From NCBI GenBank assembly GCA_016845365.1, contig JAERST010000015.1:31754-95753 (forward strand): a stretch of DNA of 64,000 bases, in the 5' to 3' direction. Of the stretch, positions 1 to 10,300 are shown in pieces. Below the pieces are notes generated by a model. That model did no database searches. It was not told the DNA's origin and saw only the letters and a list, made by a program, of their open reading frames with translations. The stretch's first letter is position 1, and each line of letters begins with the position of its first letter. Both the position numbers and the translations under genes were made by a program. Origin of the DNA: Methanobacteriota archaeon. Lineage in GTDB: Archaea > Thermoplasmatota > Poseidoniia > Poseidoniales > Thalassarchaeaceae.

Positions 1-1169
1 AAGTCTGCTACTATCTTCGCTCATCCGACGCTACCGAGAAAGATTGGGAGGATGTTCCAGAAGACATCCGCAATACATTCGACAAACTTGGAATTCCCGA
101 GGCTGAGCAAAAGTGGCTCTCGGGAGTCACCGCGCAGTACGAATCCGAAGCGGTTTACCACTCGATTCGTGAAGACCTCGAGCAACAAGGAGTCATCTTC
201 TTGGATATGGATTCGGGACTGCGCGAATACCCTGAAATCGTCAAGGAATGGTTCTGTTCAGTTGTCCCTTACCAAGACAATAAGTTCAGCGCCCTGAACA
301 CCGCAGTTTGGTCGGGCGGCTCTTTCATCTACGTCCCGAAGGGCGTCCACGTCGAGATGCCCGTTCAGGCATATTTCCGCATCAATGCGAAGAATATGGG
401 GCAGTTTGAGCGCACGCTGATTATCGCAGATGAGGGTAGCAGTATCCACTACGTCGAAGGCTGCACCGCTCCGACCTACTCCACCGATTCACTCCACTCC
501 GCGGTCGTCGAACTCATCGCCCTCCCCGGCGCCCACATTCGCTATAGCACGGTGCAGAATTGGAGCGCGAATGTCTACAATTTGGTGACAAAGCGCGGCA
601 TCGCCCACGAGAACGCTAAGATCGAGTGGGTCGATGGGAATATCGGCAGCAAGCTGACGATGAAATATCCGGCTGTCATTCTCAAGGGAGAAGGCAGCCA
701 CGCTGAAGTGATTTCAGTTGCTTACTCCGGCAAGGGTCAGCACCAAGATGCCGGAGCGAAAATACACCACTTGGCAAGCAACACGACTTCGAAGATTCTC
801 TCGAAGTCGATTTCCAAGGACGGAGGACGCGGCTCGTATCGTGGACTTGTTTCGGTCTCGCCGAAAGCAGAAAATTGCAAACTCAACGTCGTCTGTGACG
901 CGCTGATTCTCGACGATGGTTCGCGCTCAGACACCTATCCTACCATGGAGGTGGCCAACCCGTCGGCGCGTTGTGAGCACGAGGCGAGTGTGTCGAAGGT
1001 GAGCGATGAGCAGCTGTTCTATCTGATGAGCCGAGGCCACTCCGAAGAAGAGGCTCTAGCACTAATCGTCAACGGATTCTTCGAGCCTTTCACCCGCGAA
1101 TTACCGATGGAATACGCTGTCGAACTCAACAAACTCATGGCCCTCGAAATGGAAGGCAGCATCGGTTGA
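1..1169 (+). CDS. sufB: Fe-S cluster assembly scaffold SufB (5' partial)
   Basis: SufB is the scaffold subunit of the SufBCD complex, which builds Fe-S clusters in the cytosol with the SufC ATPase. The reading frame is open from base 3, so the gene begins before the window; 388 residues are visible and about 80 N-terminal ones are missing, judging from the usual ~470. Family features seen are the [19 protein letters not shown] stretch, [11 protein letters not shown] in the beta-helix core, and the C-terminal ARCEHEAS and [12 protein letters not shown] segments; the cysteine in ARCEHEAS lies where the cluster-assembly cysteine of SufB is found. sufD follows at once, so this is a suf operon, and sufC is expected upstream. 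Confidence 0.95.
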   Translation, partial: VCYYLRSSDATEKDWEDVPEDIRNTFDKLGIPEAEQKWLSGVTAQYESEAVYHSIREDLEQQGVIFLDMDSGLREYPEIVKEWFCSVVPYQDNKFSALNTAVWSGGSFIYVPKGVHVEMPVQAYFRINAKNMGQFERTLIIADEGSSIHYVEGCTAPTYSTDSLHSAVVELIALPGAHIRYSTVQNWSANVYNLVTKRGIAHENAKIEWVDGNIGSKLTMKYPAVILKGEGSHAEVISVAYSGKGQHQDAGAKIHHLASNTTSKILSKSISKDGGRGSYRGLVSVSPKAENCKLNVVCDALILDDGSRSDTYPTMEVANPSARCEHEASVSKVSDEQLFYLMSRGHSEEEALALIVNGFFEPFTRELPMEYAVELNKLMALEMEGSIG

Positions 1170-1183
1170 ACCGGGTGAAAATC

Positions 1184-2287
1184 ATGGATGCTGCGAGCTT
1201 GTACAAGTCTCTTGGGGAGCCTGACAGGGCGGACCATTTGTGGCGCTACACGCCCTGGAAGAGGGTGCATCCCAGCGGCGATTTGGGGGAGATTCCGAAC
1301 GCCGTTGCTCCAAAATTGACGCTTTCTTGCCTCGATGAAGATGTGGCTTTGCTGGGTATTTCCATCGAGGAAGGGATTGTTGGCGCGGAGGTTTTGCCTG
1401 AATCGGATGAGGTGACTTCGAGTTTCATCCGCGCCGCCGCTGGCGACTCGGTTTACACGCTACGCGTGGAGAATAATTTCGTCGCCAGCGCACCAATTGT
1501 GCTCGACATCGATACCGGCGATTCACCCTGTGCTCTGCATCTCGCTCTCGATGTCGGTCGACATTGTGAATTCGAATTGATTACACAAGTTAGTGGCGCT
1601 GCGCCGTGGACAGGATTCCTGCGCAGCGGTCGAATCGGTGACGGTTCAATTCTCAACGATGTTGTCATTGGCCACACCGATTCGGGAACCTTGCTTCGCG
1701 TCGATAGCATCGCAATCGGCCGCGACGCGCAGGTTCGAGTCGGAACGGTCAGCTCTGGAAGCGACCGAACCAAGGCTGACCTTCGCTACAAAATGGGAGA
1801 GACCGGCGGACATCTGAACGTACTCGGTTCTATACTGTCCGCCGACAAAATGCATCTCGACCATCACGTCGAGATTCACCATGATGCCCCCGAGACCTTC
1901 AGCCGACTCGATTGGCACTCGGCCTGTGGGGGCAACTCGCGCACGGTCGGAACCGGAATGCTCCGGGTCGCCAAGGGCGCGAGGGGAGCCGACGCGGGCC
2001 AACTTTTCCACAACCTACTACTCTCCGAGAAGGCCGAGGCCGACTCGATTCCAGAGCTAGAAGTAAGCGAGCACGATGTTGTCGGCTGCGGCCACGGAAC
2101 TGCGAATGGCCCGGTCGATGAGGACCAGATGTTCTACTTGGAGTCGCGAGGCTTCGATACCGAGGAGGCTCGCGACGCACTAATCGCTGCCTTCCTCAAT
2201 TCAACCCTCGTCGAGATGGGCAGTGATACTCTGCACCACTGGTTGGCCGAGCATCTGCAAGACGAATTAGCCGACCTCAGTTCCTGA
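1184..2287 (+). CDS. sufD: Fe-S cluster assembly protein SufD
   Basis: SufD is the partner of SufB in the SufBC2D complex and helps with iron acquisition and cluster assembly. The 367-residue product has the SufB/SufD beta-helix core and the family C-terminal segment (VVGCGHG, then DEDQMFYLESRGFDTEEARDAL). The frame also has a TTG at 1166 overlapping the sufB stop, but ATG 1184 is preferred because GGTGA lies 5 nt before it. The gene is co-transcribed with sufB, with a 14-nt gap between stop and start. Confidence 0.92.
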   Translation: MDAASLYKSLGEPDRADHLWRYTPWKRVHPSGDLGEIPNAVAPKLTLSCLDEDVALLGISIEEGIVGAEVLPESDEVTSSFIRAAAGDSVYTLRVENNFVASAPIVLDIDTGDSPCALHLALDVGRHCEFELITQVSGAAPWTGFLRSGRIGDGSILNDVVIGHTDSGTLLRVDSIAIGRDAQVRVGTVSSGSDRTKADLRYKMGETGGHLNVLGSILSADKMHLDHHVEIHHDAPETFSRLDWHSACGGNSRTVGTGMLRVAKGARGADAGQLFHNLLLSEKAEADSIPELEVSEHDVVGCGHGTANGPVDEDQMFYLESRGFDTEEARDALIAAFLNSTLVEMGSDTLHHWLAEHLQDELADLSS

Positions 2288-2323
2288 GCAAGCCATTTGG
2301 GCTGAGCGAGGCCGAAGGGCTTC

Positions 2324-2464
2324 GTGGACCACGATCATTGCGCCGCGATTCTGTGCGAATGCGGATTCCGCGGCGCAGCAATCCCGATGCGTCAACACAT
2401 GGAATGTCCACGCTGCCGGCGTGTAGTCGAAGCCTGTTGCGAGGGAGTTCCCGATTACTCCTGA
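2324..2464 (+). CDS. Small zinc-ribbon protein (46 aa)
   Basis: This short frame starts at GTG 2324, 36 bp after sufD, and stops at 2462-2464. The product is cysteine-rich: C6, then CEC at 11-13, and CPRC at 28-31 followed by CC at 38-39, with H3, H5 and H25 nearby. Paired CxC and CxxC knuckles in so small a protein fit a treble-clef or zinc-ribbon fold. No Shine-Dalgarno is visible, and the in-frame stop at 2303 rules out a longer N-terminus. It may be translated from the suf transcript. The alternative is chance coding; the cysteine spacing makes me favour a real gene. Function unknown. Confidence 0.5.
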   Translation: MDHDHCAAILCECGFRGAAIPMRQHMECPRCRRVVEACCEGVPDYS

Positions 2465-2500
2465 ACTGGCGACCCCGGTCAGTGGCGAAGCGGCCAGAAC

Positions 2501-3271
2501 TCAGCCGGAGCGGTCACGATAACTCGAGAGAAGCGCCGTGAGTAAGACGCCCGCACCGATTCCGAAAGCGAGTCCTTGGTCAGCCATGGTAGAGCCGGCC
2601 AAATCGCGGAAGGTGAAGCCCATCACCGTGCACATCGGCACGACAAAAATCGCGAATCGACCAGCACGCTGAGCCGGTGTCGGCGCAATCCCCATCGGGC
2701 GCAGCGTAATCGAGCCCGCCTTCACCAAGACCTGCCAATCGACCGCCTCCGCCCCGATGCGAAGGCGTTGCAAAACCGCAGGTCGGATTCCAGGGTCGGC
2801 CGAGTTCTCATGCAAAATCTCGCCTCGGCCGGTAACGATACGAACCCGTTGTAGACTCGACCGAATTGCCAATAATTTCTCGGTCGCCCCAGCAGCAGAT
2901 GCAGCGTCAAGTCCGTGCATATCGAAGGTCAGAACTCCTCGCTCCCGACGAATCCTCTCGCCAACATCCCAAGCCCCGTCGCTCGCATCGGACAGATAGG
3001 ACATCTCGGCACGAAGAGCCTCCACCTCCGCAGCGCGAACCGCATCGCGCGCATCGCCCTTCTCAGCATGGTCACGCACGCGCGCGAGAGCAAACATCAG
3101 CACAACCGCACCGATGGCCGCACCCAAAACCGCCCCGGTGCGCAAGGCCGGCTCAATTCCATCCTCAGCCATTCCGCCGGCAAAGAAAGCCATCATCGAA
3201 CCCATGACGAAGACCATGACGCCGATGACCGCCGAGATTGCGAAGGCATCCCGCACCCCGACCTCGACCAT
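2501..3271 (-). CDS. Four-helix membrane protein, unknown function
   Basis: I do not recognise a family. From ATG 3271 the 256-residue product has two N-terminal transmembrane helices (about 9-32 and 42-63), a charged soluble middle domain (64-200) and two C-terminal helices (about 203-222 and 232-248). The frame stays open 108 codons further upstream, but that part is Arg-rich, unlike protein, and runs through the divergent DUF2085 gene, so I trimmed it. Only 17 bp separate this start from the divergent start at 3289, so each promoter must lie inside the opposite gene, or one start is misplaced. Confidence 0.7.
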   Translation of the reverse strand: MVEVGVRDAFAISAVIGVMVFVMGSMMAFFAGGMAEDGIEPALRTGAVLGAAIGAVVLMFALARVRDHAEKGDARDAVRAAEVEALRAEMSYLSDASDGAWDVGERIRRERGVLTFDMHGLDAASAAGATEKLLAIRSSLQRVRIVTGRGEILHENSADPGIRPAVLQRLRIGAEAVDWQVLVKAGSITLRPMGIAPTPAQRAGRFAIFVVPMCTVMGFTFRDLAGSTMADQGLAFGIGAGVLLTALLSSYRDRSG

Positions 3272-3288
3272 GTGCCGCGGATAGGTTG

Positions 3289-4086
3289 ATGCCGATAGAA
3301 CCCACCGACCCAATTGTGGCGGATTCTGAGACTCGACTTCTGAAGAACGGCCGAGCGGAGCGTATTCGCGAATCCAAGGTCGGCCGCAACCTCGCTGCAA
3401 TCGCAGGAGTCTACCTAATCCTCGTCTTCCTCGTGCCCCTCGCACTACCGACCGACAGTATCCCCGAACTCTCCGGACGGGCCAACCGAATGGACTACGC
3501 AACCGATGATGGGATGTGGTCGTGGGGCAATGGCGACCACGGCGAGGATGCTGATATCGGTCACGACCAATCGGCCCACGGAGGCTCATTTGCATGGGCC
3601 GACCTCAACCCAATCGCTGCAACCGTTTACGCCATCGGCGACCTGAATTGCCACCAAAAATACCAGCGCTCTTGGGAAATCAACGGCAACCAAATGGCGG
3701 TTTGCACCCGCGATATCGGGATTCTATTCGGCTTCGTTGCAGGCTGCTTGCTTTGGCAACGACGAGGTTACAATCGCTGGACTGTCCGCGATACTTTCCT
3801 CTCAATTTTCACCGACAATTCGATTGAACAATTCTACTTCGACGACCGCCGAATGCTGGTTATGATGGGAATTCTCGCAATCGGCCTCGGACCGATGGCG
3901 GTCGATGGATTCACCCAATTGCTGACTTCCTATGAATCGACGAACCTCGTGCGAATCCTCACCGGCACTCCCGCAGGGTTCGTCGGAGGCTGGTTATTCT
4001 CGGCAATGTTCTCGGCTCGCGCACACGAATTTGACGGAGCCGAGTCGGTCAAACTTCCAGCCGATGCCAAGCTGAGAATGGTCTGA
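3289..4086 (+). CDS. DUF2085 membrane protein
   Basis: The 265-residue product has an N-terminal hydrophobic helix (about residues 38-54), a polar His/Asp-rich segment (ADDG..HGEDADIGHD) and the DUF2085 signature: CHQKYQRSW, QMAVCTRDIGILFG, and further membrane helices near 190-250. DUF2085 proteins are small integral membrane proteins with conserved Cys and His of unknown function. ATG 3289 is chosen because the 17 codons before it (frame open from 3238) look non-coding and lie within the divergent gene. Confidence 0.8.
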   Translation: MPIEPTDPIVADSETRLLKNGRAERIRESKVGRNLAAIAGVYLILVFLVPLALPTDSIPELSGRANRMDYATDDGMWSWGNGDHGEDADIGHDQSAHGGSFAWADLNPIAATVYAIGDLNCHQKYQRSWEINGNQMAVCTRDIGILFGFVAGCLLWQRRGYNRWTVRDTFLSIFTDNSIEQFYFDDRRMLVMMGILAIGLGPMAVDGFTQLLTSYESTNLVRILTGTPAGFVGGWLFSAMFSARAHEFDGAESVKLPADAKLRMV

Positions 4087-4112
4087 GGCGGAAATTCGCC
4101 CGCAACCCGACC

Positions 4113-4133
4113 GGCCAGAGCAGATTACTGGCC
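4113..4133. terminator. Hairpin between convergent genes
   Basis: GGCCAG at 4113-4118 pairs with CTGGCC at 4128-4133 across a 9-nt loop. It lies between the end of the DUF2085 gene and the end of the thymidylate kinase gene, whose last codons form one arm. It could act as a bidirectional terminator; there is no long T-run. Confidence 0.35.
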
Positions 4134-5465
4134 CTGCCACCAAGAGACGAGCCCGCTCGCACCAGCAGGAGCAGCGGCCTCAGACTTACCATTACCTAAG
4201 ATCGCCAGCCGTTCAATCGTATCACGAACCGCCCGCGGATACTCACCCGAGCGAACGATTTGCCCCATGGCAAAGCGAGGGTGAGTCGTAGGATTAGCAG
4301 CAAGCCATCGAGACAACGCACGCCGAAGCGGCCAAAGCACCAAAACCAGCGTACCGAAAGCGTGTGATTCGTCGCGAAGTTGGTTGCGAGCAGCATCGCG
4401 ACCCAGCAGAGATTTGTGCTGATTAACCCACTTTGAGCGGTCGGCCATGAATCGCAAAACCTTGTGCGAATGCGAGTCAGAAACCGCCCGAACAGGACCC
4501 TGCGCCGCCCGCAGCTCATTCACATCAGCAGAGGGCAACAATGCAAGAGTCCCACAAATCGAACTGACCGAGCGCGCCAACACCGACTTCGGCACATCGA
4601 TGCGCTCGTCCTCAGCCACACGCGCAAGCGCCGCAGAATGATCGTCCTGAGCCTCTCGCAAAACCCTCCAAGGCGCCTTGCCATCCAACCAATCAGCCCG
4701 AGTCCGAGCCGGTTCAACACCCAAGCCATCGAGCACAGTCTGACCCTTCGTCGACTTGATCAATCGCTTCAGCATAAATCGCTCAACCGACTCGGTATCG
4801 ACATTCAATGGCTCAGGCCGCGAATGCACAAATTTACGAATATGCAGAGTCAATTTGCGCCTAAACTCGCGCTCAGTAGTCTCATTCGCCACAGGCCCAA
4901 TAATCGCCCCCATATCGAACGGAGTAGGCATTTCAACCTCCCCCGAAAGCAGAGAAGCATAACCCGCGCGAATCTGCCTTTGCAGCTCACTCGTCTCGAA
5001 ATATTCAGCCTTATCAGACATCATTCGCAGCGTACCAGACTGAATCCGCTTCATCGCAACATCAGGATCACAATCGACCCAGATGCACAAATCTGGAACG
5101 AGCGCAGCAGAATTGACCTGAGCCACGCGCTCGACCCCCAAATCACCAACAATCCCCTGATACACCAAAGAAGAATGCACATTTCTCTCACTCACGACGA
5201 TTCGCCCCTCCTCGAGTCGGGGCAAAATCCAGCCGTGAGAATGGTCGACTCGGTCAGCGGCGAACAACCCGGCCTCCGCCTCCGGAGTGTGCGTCTGTTG
5301 CCGCACCGAGTCGATAGCGAGCCGCCCCAACGGATGGTCCCGCCGCGGCTCGCCAGTAACCTCTACCGAGGTAAAACAAAACTCGCGTTCCAGCACTTCG
5401 GCGACGACCTTTGTGGCCAAGCCTTTGCCGGAGCCGTCCCCCCCTTCGATGGTGATGAGGTACAC
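4125..5465 (-). CDS. tmk: Thymidylate kinase with large C-terminal extension
   Basis: The N-terminal ~210 residues are a dTMP kinase, which phosphorylates dTMP to dTDP in the cytosol: P-loop EGGDGSGKG at residues 7-15, TGEP, the AADRVDH (DRxxH) motif, and the SERN and Asp-containing CIWVDCDP strand. The protein is 446 residues, about twice the family length. The remaining ~230 residues (RKFVHSRPEP onward) match nothing I recognise and look alpha-helical. GTG 5465 is preferred over TTG 5486 because GGAGG precedes it by 6 nt; it begins 1 nt after the stop of the upstream membrane-protein gene, so the two are translationally coupled. Confidence 0.85.
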   Translation of the reverse strand: MYLITIEGGDGSGKGLATKVVAEVLEREFCFTSVEVTGEPRRDHPLGRLAIDSVRQQTHTPEAEAGLFAADRVDHSHGWILPRLEEGRIVVSERNVHSSLVYQGIVGDLGVERVAQVNSAALVPDLCIWVDCDPDVAMKRIQSGTLRMMSDKAEYFETSELQRQIRAGYASLLSGEVEMPTPFDMGAIIGPVANETTEREFRRKLTLHIRKFVHSRPEPLNVDTESVERFMLKRLIKSTKGQTVLDGLGVEPARTRADWLDGKAPWRVLREAQDDHSAALARVAEDERIDVPKSVLARSVSSICGTLALLPSADVNELRAAQGPVRAVSDSHSHKVLRFMADRSKWVNQHKSLLGRDAARNQLRDESHAFGTLVLVLWPLRRALSRWLAANPTTHPRFAMGQIVRSGEYPRAVRDTIERLAILGNGKSEAAAPAGASGLVSWWQGQ

Positions 5466-5466
5466 G

Positions 5467-6210
5467 TCAAGCCTCCACGAAGCCAAATTGCCCGCGGGTC
5501 AGATAGACAAGTCCCATTCCCATCAAAATGAATAGCGGACCGATGAACATCAAACCCTGACTCCAAAGCCCCAAATACGCCAAAAACTGCGTTCGGAAGT
5601 GGCTTTTTCCGTTGTAAGCCTCTGTTCCTCCAACCATTCCAGCGAGTCCTGCTAGAAGCGTCAGCGCACCGATTATTGTAGTGATTAGTACCGATTCTGC
5701 AAGATGACTCTCACCGCGCATATCGGTTTCGTGCTCACCCTCACCCTCGCTCAAGGTCACGGTAATCTGGGCATGGTCTCCCGGGATGAGCAAGATACGT
5801 TCTGTGATGTGGTTTGGGTGGTCGACGACGAGAGTTGCTGAACGTCTGTGAACGTCGTCGATCGAGAATCGGCCGCCCGAGTCGGTTACGTCACGGCCGA
5901 TCTCGAGAAAATCCTCGTCGTACAAAATCACCGTCACGCCTTCCATCGCGTCTCCGCCGGTGGAATTGTCGACGAGGGCAGAGTAGACTGCTCCGTGAAC
6001 ATCGGCCAGCCCGCCCGAATCGTCGGCAGCGCCAGTGCCGGTTAGCACATCGCCGATGTCGGCTGTAATGTGCAGGGAGCCGGTGAGGACTCCGAGGGTG
6101 CTTCCGAGAATTATCAGGATCGCACCGGCTACACGCGTTGCGGGGTCGATGGAGAGGTCTTCGAGCCACCATTCGAGGCGAGTTCGCTTTGATTCATCGT
6201 CTCCCGACAT
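5467..6210 (-). CDS. Membrane protein with extracytoplasmic carboxypeptidase-regulatory-like beta domain
   Basis: The 247-residue product has a cytoplasmic N-terminus, a helix at about 27-48, then a beta-rich domain (about 68-150: VHGAVYSALVDN, GVTVILYDEDFLEIGRDVTDSGGRFSIDDV, LVVDHPNHI) with the fold signature of CarboxypepD_reg/Ig-like modules, an acidic spacer, and two C-terminal helices (about 168-190 and 212-238). Such domains usually stabilise or tether cell-surface proteins. It sits between a glutaminyl cyclotransferase gene upstream and tmk downstream, all on the minus strand with gaps of 13 nt or less. Specific function unknown. Confidence 0.75.
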   Translation of the reverse strand: MSGDDESKRTRLEWWLEDLSIDPATRVAGAILIILGSTLGVLTGSLHITADIGDVLTGTGAADDSGGLADVHGAVYSALVDNSTGGDAMEGVTVILYDEDFLEIGRDVTDSGGRFSIDDVHRRSATLVVDHPNHITERILLIPGDHAQITVTLSEGEGEHETDMRGESHLAESVLITTIIGALTLLAGLAGMVGGTEAYNGKSHFRTQFLAYLGLWSQGLMFIGPLFILMGMGLVYLTRGQFGFVEA

Positions 6211-6223
6211 GCTGCCCGCCCCC

Positions 6224-7300
6224 CTACTCTTCCTCGCTGGTGGGTGGCGGCTTCTCAGTTTGACGCTTCGAGCGCCAGTAAAGAATCACAGCCAAAAGTG
6301 GTAGAATGATATGCGCATTATCGAATAGAATTACGAAGATGAAAATCTCAATCACTTCAAGCAATGGGAATCCGCCGCAACCGAGGCCGTTACAATCCGC
6401 AATGAGATATTCTTCACAGTTTGGAAAATAAACATCGAATTCGATTGCAACCTCGTAATAATTCGACCAATTCTTGCCGGTAACCCACCAACTGTGCGAT
6501 TCCTGGTCCCAAACTATGCCATTCAGAACCCCCGATTCCTCGGTCTCGTATTGTTCGCGGATGGCTGAGAAATCCACCTTCTGGCAGACCTTTCCCGTTT
6601 CCGTATGAATTTGGTAAATGCTGTCGTCGTACCAGCGATTAGCATAGACTGTATTGCCTTTGCAATGCAACTCATTCCAGCGGTCTAATACTAGGCCGTG
6701 TACTCTGACTTCGACTTCCTCCTCTTCGAAAGATGAAAGATTTTCTGAGAACAGTTTGAGGGTCGTCCCACCGTCGGACATCCAAAGGTTGTTGTTCCTA
6801 TCGCTGCACAAGCCCCAGCCCTCGCCAGGGTAGCTGAAATTGCCGATGGGTTCGAGGGTCTCAAGCTCGTAGATGAAGCCGGTATTCTCACGCCAAGTGA
6901 GTTGGATTACCGAGCCATTCCAAATGGTCAGACCCTCGCCAAAATACTCGTCGGGAAGGTCTCGTTGCAACTCGACCTCGCCGGTTGTCATGTTGACGAT
7001 TCTGACGCTGGATTCGCCGTACAGTCCGGTGCTTTCGTAGAATTTGCCGTTGTGGATTTCGAGGCCTTGGGTGAAGGCCGTTGTATCGTGTGGAACCGTT
7101 CTGATAACCCAGGGGTAGATCACTTTCACTTCCCAACCACTTTCACTCTCTTCTGCTCCCTCTCCCCCTGCGTTGCTTAAGGCCGGTGAGAGTGCCGTGA
7201 CAAGTAGGGTTGCGAGGATGATGAGCGGGATTCTCACCGGTTGTCTTGGAGTGGTTGGGAGTCGGCCCTTCGGGCCGGATGCGTCCGAACGATGCTCCAT
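6224..7300 (-). CDS. Membrane-anchored glutaminyl cyclotransferase (Glu_cyclase_2 family)
   Basis: Glutaminyl cyclotransferases convert an N-terminal Gln of a protein to pyroglutamate. The 358-residue product has a signal-like helix (about 22-42), then the family beta-propeller: FTQGLEIHNGKFYESTGLYG and FGEGLTIWNGSVIQLTW are diagnostic, with NEL and NGIVWD repeats following. The family is usually soluble; here a C-terminal hydrophobic stretch (about 312-343) and a basic tail anchor it to the membrane with the catalytic domain outside. It is divergent from a secreted protease, so surface-protein maturation is a plausible role (inference). The start is ATG 7300. Confidence 0.85.
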   Translation of the reverse strand: MEHRSDASGPKGRLPTTPRQPVRIPLIILATLLVTALSPALSNAGGEGAEESESGWEVKVIYPWVIRTVPHDTTAFTQGLEIHNGKFYESTGLYGESSVRIVNMTTGEVELQRDLPDEYFGEGLTIWNGSVIQLTWRENTGFIYELETLEPIGNFSYPGEGWGLCSDRNNNLWMSDGGTTLKLFSENLSSFEEEEVEVRVHGLVLDRWNELHCKGNTVYANRWYDDSIYQIHTETGKVCQKVDFSAIREQYETEESGVLNGIVWDQESHSWWVTGKNWSNYYEVAIEFDVYFPNCEEYLIADCNGLGCGGFPLLEVIEIFIFVILFDNAHIILPLLAVILYWRSKRQTEKPPPTSEEE

Positions 7301-7359
7301 CGATATTATAGCAGGTTGGAGTAGGGCTTGAACCTGTCTTATTGCTGAGGTGAGGGTGA

Positions 7360-10300
7360 GTGAGGACTTCTAGCACTTCAAGTCGTTCAACAACTTCGTT
7401 GTTGTTGGTTTGGCTGATGCTCGCCTCGGTCATGTTACCATTGGCGAGCGCGAACGGGAGCTCCTCGAGTTCTACGAGTGCGGTCACACCGGGCGACCTG
7501 ACTGATTTCGATCCGGCTGCGGACGGTCATGCCTACCTCTACAACGATCCTGACCGTCCGGTTTACTCGGCCTTTGGATACCTGAAGAAGCAGTGGGTTG
7601 AGGACGGTTACCCGAACCTTGTGCTACCATTTTCGGCTTCATATCAGAACTCGCGCTCAGTCGCTAAGTCCTGCGAGAATGCTTGGGAGGTGGATGATAC
7701 GGACACCTTCACCACCTCGAGTGGATTGGTCTCAGCGACTGTCGAGAAAATATCGACCAATTCTGCGATTTTCGTCGAGGACGGAGTTGTCATCTCTGCA
7801 ACGACCCTGAACGATATCGCCTCGACATGGGAATCGACGATTTACCCAACGGACACCACCTACTTCGGTGACCCCCCAGATATCGACAATAATTGTCAGA
7901 TTGAGATTCTGCTTTTCCAAATCGATGGAGCCGGTGGAGTTGGTGGGTACTTCGACCCCAATGTTGCTAGTTCGCGAGAGATTCTATTCGTAGACTCTGG
8001 AGACATGAGCTGGCGCAATACGATTCTTGCTCACGAATTCGAGCACCTATTGCACAATGCTCGCGACCCTTACGAATACCTCTGGATTGACGAGGGTGCT
8101 GCAGATATGGCTGCCTACCTTTGCTTCGGGGTTACCGATTCGCTGTCTCAGCACGCGAATGAATGGTCGCAAAATGCCAATATGAGCGTGCGCTGGTGGA
8201 ATCAGCGAATCGCAGATTACGGTGGTGGATTCATGTTCTTGATGTATCTCTCTGACAAACTCGGCGGCGGTGCCGCGATCTCTCGCCTCGTCGCCGACAC
8301 CGCCACCGGCGGCATCGGGGTTGAGAACCTCGCTCGCAACCCCGAACCTGGCGCGACCGCGATTGGCGAGACGATGTCTGACATCTTCGCAAATTTCACC
8401 GCCGCGGTCTCATTAGACAGCGCTCAGGGCGCATTCGGATTCTCAAATATCGCAATGACCGCTGGCTGCGTTACAGGCTTCATCTGTCGCGCACAGATGA
8501 GCGGATATCGCGATGAATGGCAGAATGATTGGACCAGCCCTACGCAAGAATTGGAAGGCTGGGGAATGCGCGCCTACAAGTTCGCAGGAGGCACAGGCGC
8601 GCCTCTCAACATCATGGTTCAACCAACTCAATTCGGCGTTGCTGGCACGGTGTTGGCAAAGGATTCCGCCACCGGAACATGGTCGATGGATCGATTACGA
8701 ATCGACTCAGCCACGGGTGCTGGAACGGGATTAGTCCACGGATTCGGCAATACCACTGACGAAGTATGGGTAATTGCTTGGTACGAATCCCAAGTCACGG
8801 ATTGCGATTACAATTTCGCAAGTTGTGGAATCACCACCGGCTCATACCCTACGACCGATATTGTGGTTCAAGCGGGAATCATCACCGATCCCGCCGAGGT
8901 GGAAATAATGGGAATCACGCCTTTCGACCGAGACGGAGACAATCTCGATGATAGCGTCGAAATTGAACTCGAAGTGACCTCGAATGCCTTCTTTGAGATT
9001 ATCGAGGTCACCTTCGAAGCCTTCGTCAACAATACTCTCACCGACTCCCTCACATTCGCCTTGACAGCAGGAAACAGCATTCCAACTGAGGAGTCGATTT
9101 GGTTCACTCCACCAGAAACTGGAGACTGGACCTTCGGTGTCGACATCCGCGACATCACAGGCGCAGTGGTCGACACGGCATTCACACTTCCATTCAGCCT
9201 CGGAAATATGGAGCCGGTCGCGACCGGCTCAACCTCCACCGCCATCACTCAGACATGGCTACCCGTGAGCATGTTCGGCGGTGGGTTCGATGTTTGGGGA
9301 TTCGGCCAACTGAATGGAAGCTACAGCCACAATGAAACGCCGATAGCATACAATTGGGACCTCGGCGACAATACATCCTCCGGCCTCAAGAATCCGGTTC
9401 ACGTCTACACAGAGGCCGGCAATTACACCATCACCCTCACCGTCCGTGATGTGGGCGGATTCTACTCAGAAAGTCAATCTTGGACGCTGGTGGTCGCCGA
9501 CACCAGCGAACCAATTCCAGAGATTCGTGTTGATGGAGTCACCATCACGGACGAAGTAGTCTTACTGACAAATCAACGAGTTCTATTCTCTGCCCGTAGC
9601 ACCGTGGATAATGTTCCTCACGAGCAAATGGAATTCACTTGGAATTGGGGTGATGGCAGCGACGAGGGTGGTCAAGGAATGGTCGAGGCTAGCCACGCCT
9701 ATGTCGATGGCAGCGCTGATGGAATCGTTTACACTCTGACGCTAACAATTCACGATGGCACTTTCGTCGTCGAACACCAAATCTACGTGCGCGTCCTCAA
9801 CAGAGTCCCTCGCCAGATCTTCGCCGAAGAACTCCAAACCTTCACTCTCACTCCTCTCGATATGCCGAATGTTTTCACCGACGATGACGGTCACATCGTC
9901 GAATACCTCTGGACATTTGACGAGGGAGTCAATATCTCTGGCCGCGGAATGACCCTCACATCCGATTTCTCCACAAGCAGTTCGGTAGCTCAGAACCCAA
10001 GTGTAGGGTGGAAGACTCCCGGACTCAAATCAGTGACCATCGAAGTCACCGACGATGATGGGAATATCTCGAGTGTGGTTTTGACCGTCCGCGTTCTAAA
10101 TCAGCGACCAGTCGCTGTATTCGATAGACCAGCGGACGGCACCGTCGAGACTGAATATTTCTTCGAAAGCATGTCCTTCGACCCCGACGGTGACACATCA
10201 CTATTGCAGACTCGTTGGAATATCACAGGAATGGATAACGAAATTGAGAACGTCTCGGGGATTCACCACACTTTCACCGAGCCGGGACTTTACACAGTCT

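Noticed and set aside
2501..3595. 108-residue N-terminal extension of the minus-strand membrane protein
   Set aside because: Arg/Gly-rich and non-protein-like, and it runs antisense through the DUF2085 gene; the family-like membrane protein begins at 3271.
4464..5531. 355-codon plus-strand open frame opposite tmk
   Set aside because: Arg/Ser/His-rich shadow of a well-supported kinase gene; no domain or ribosome-binding site.
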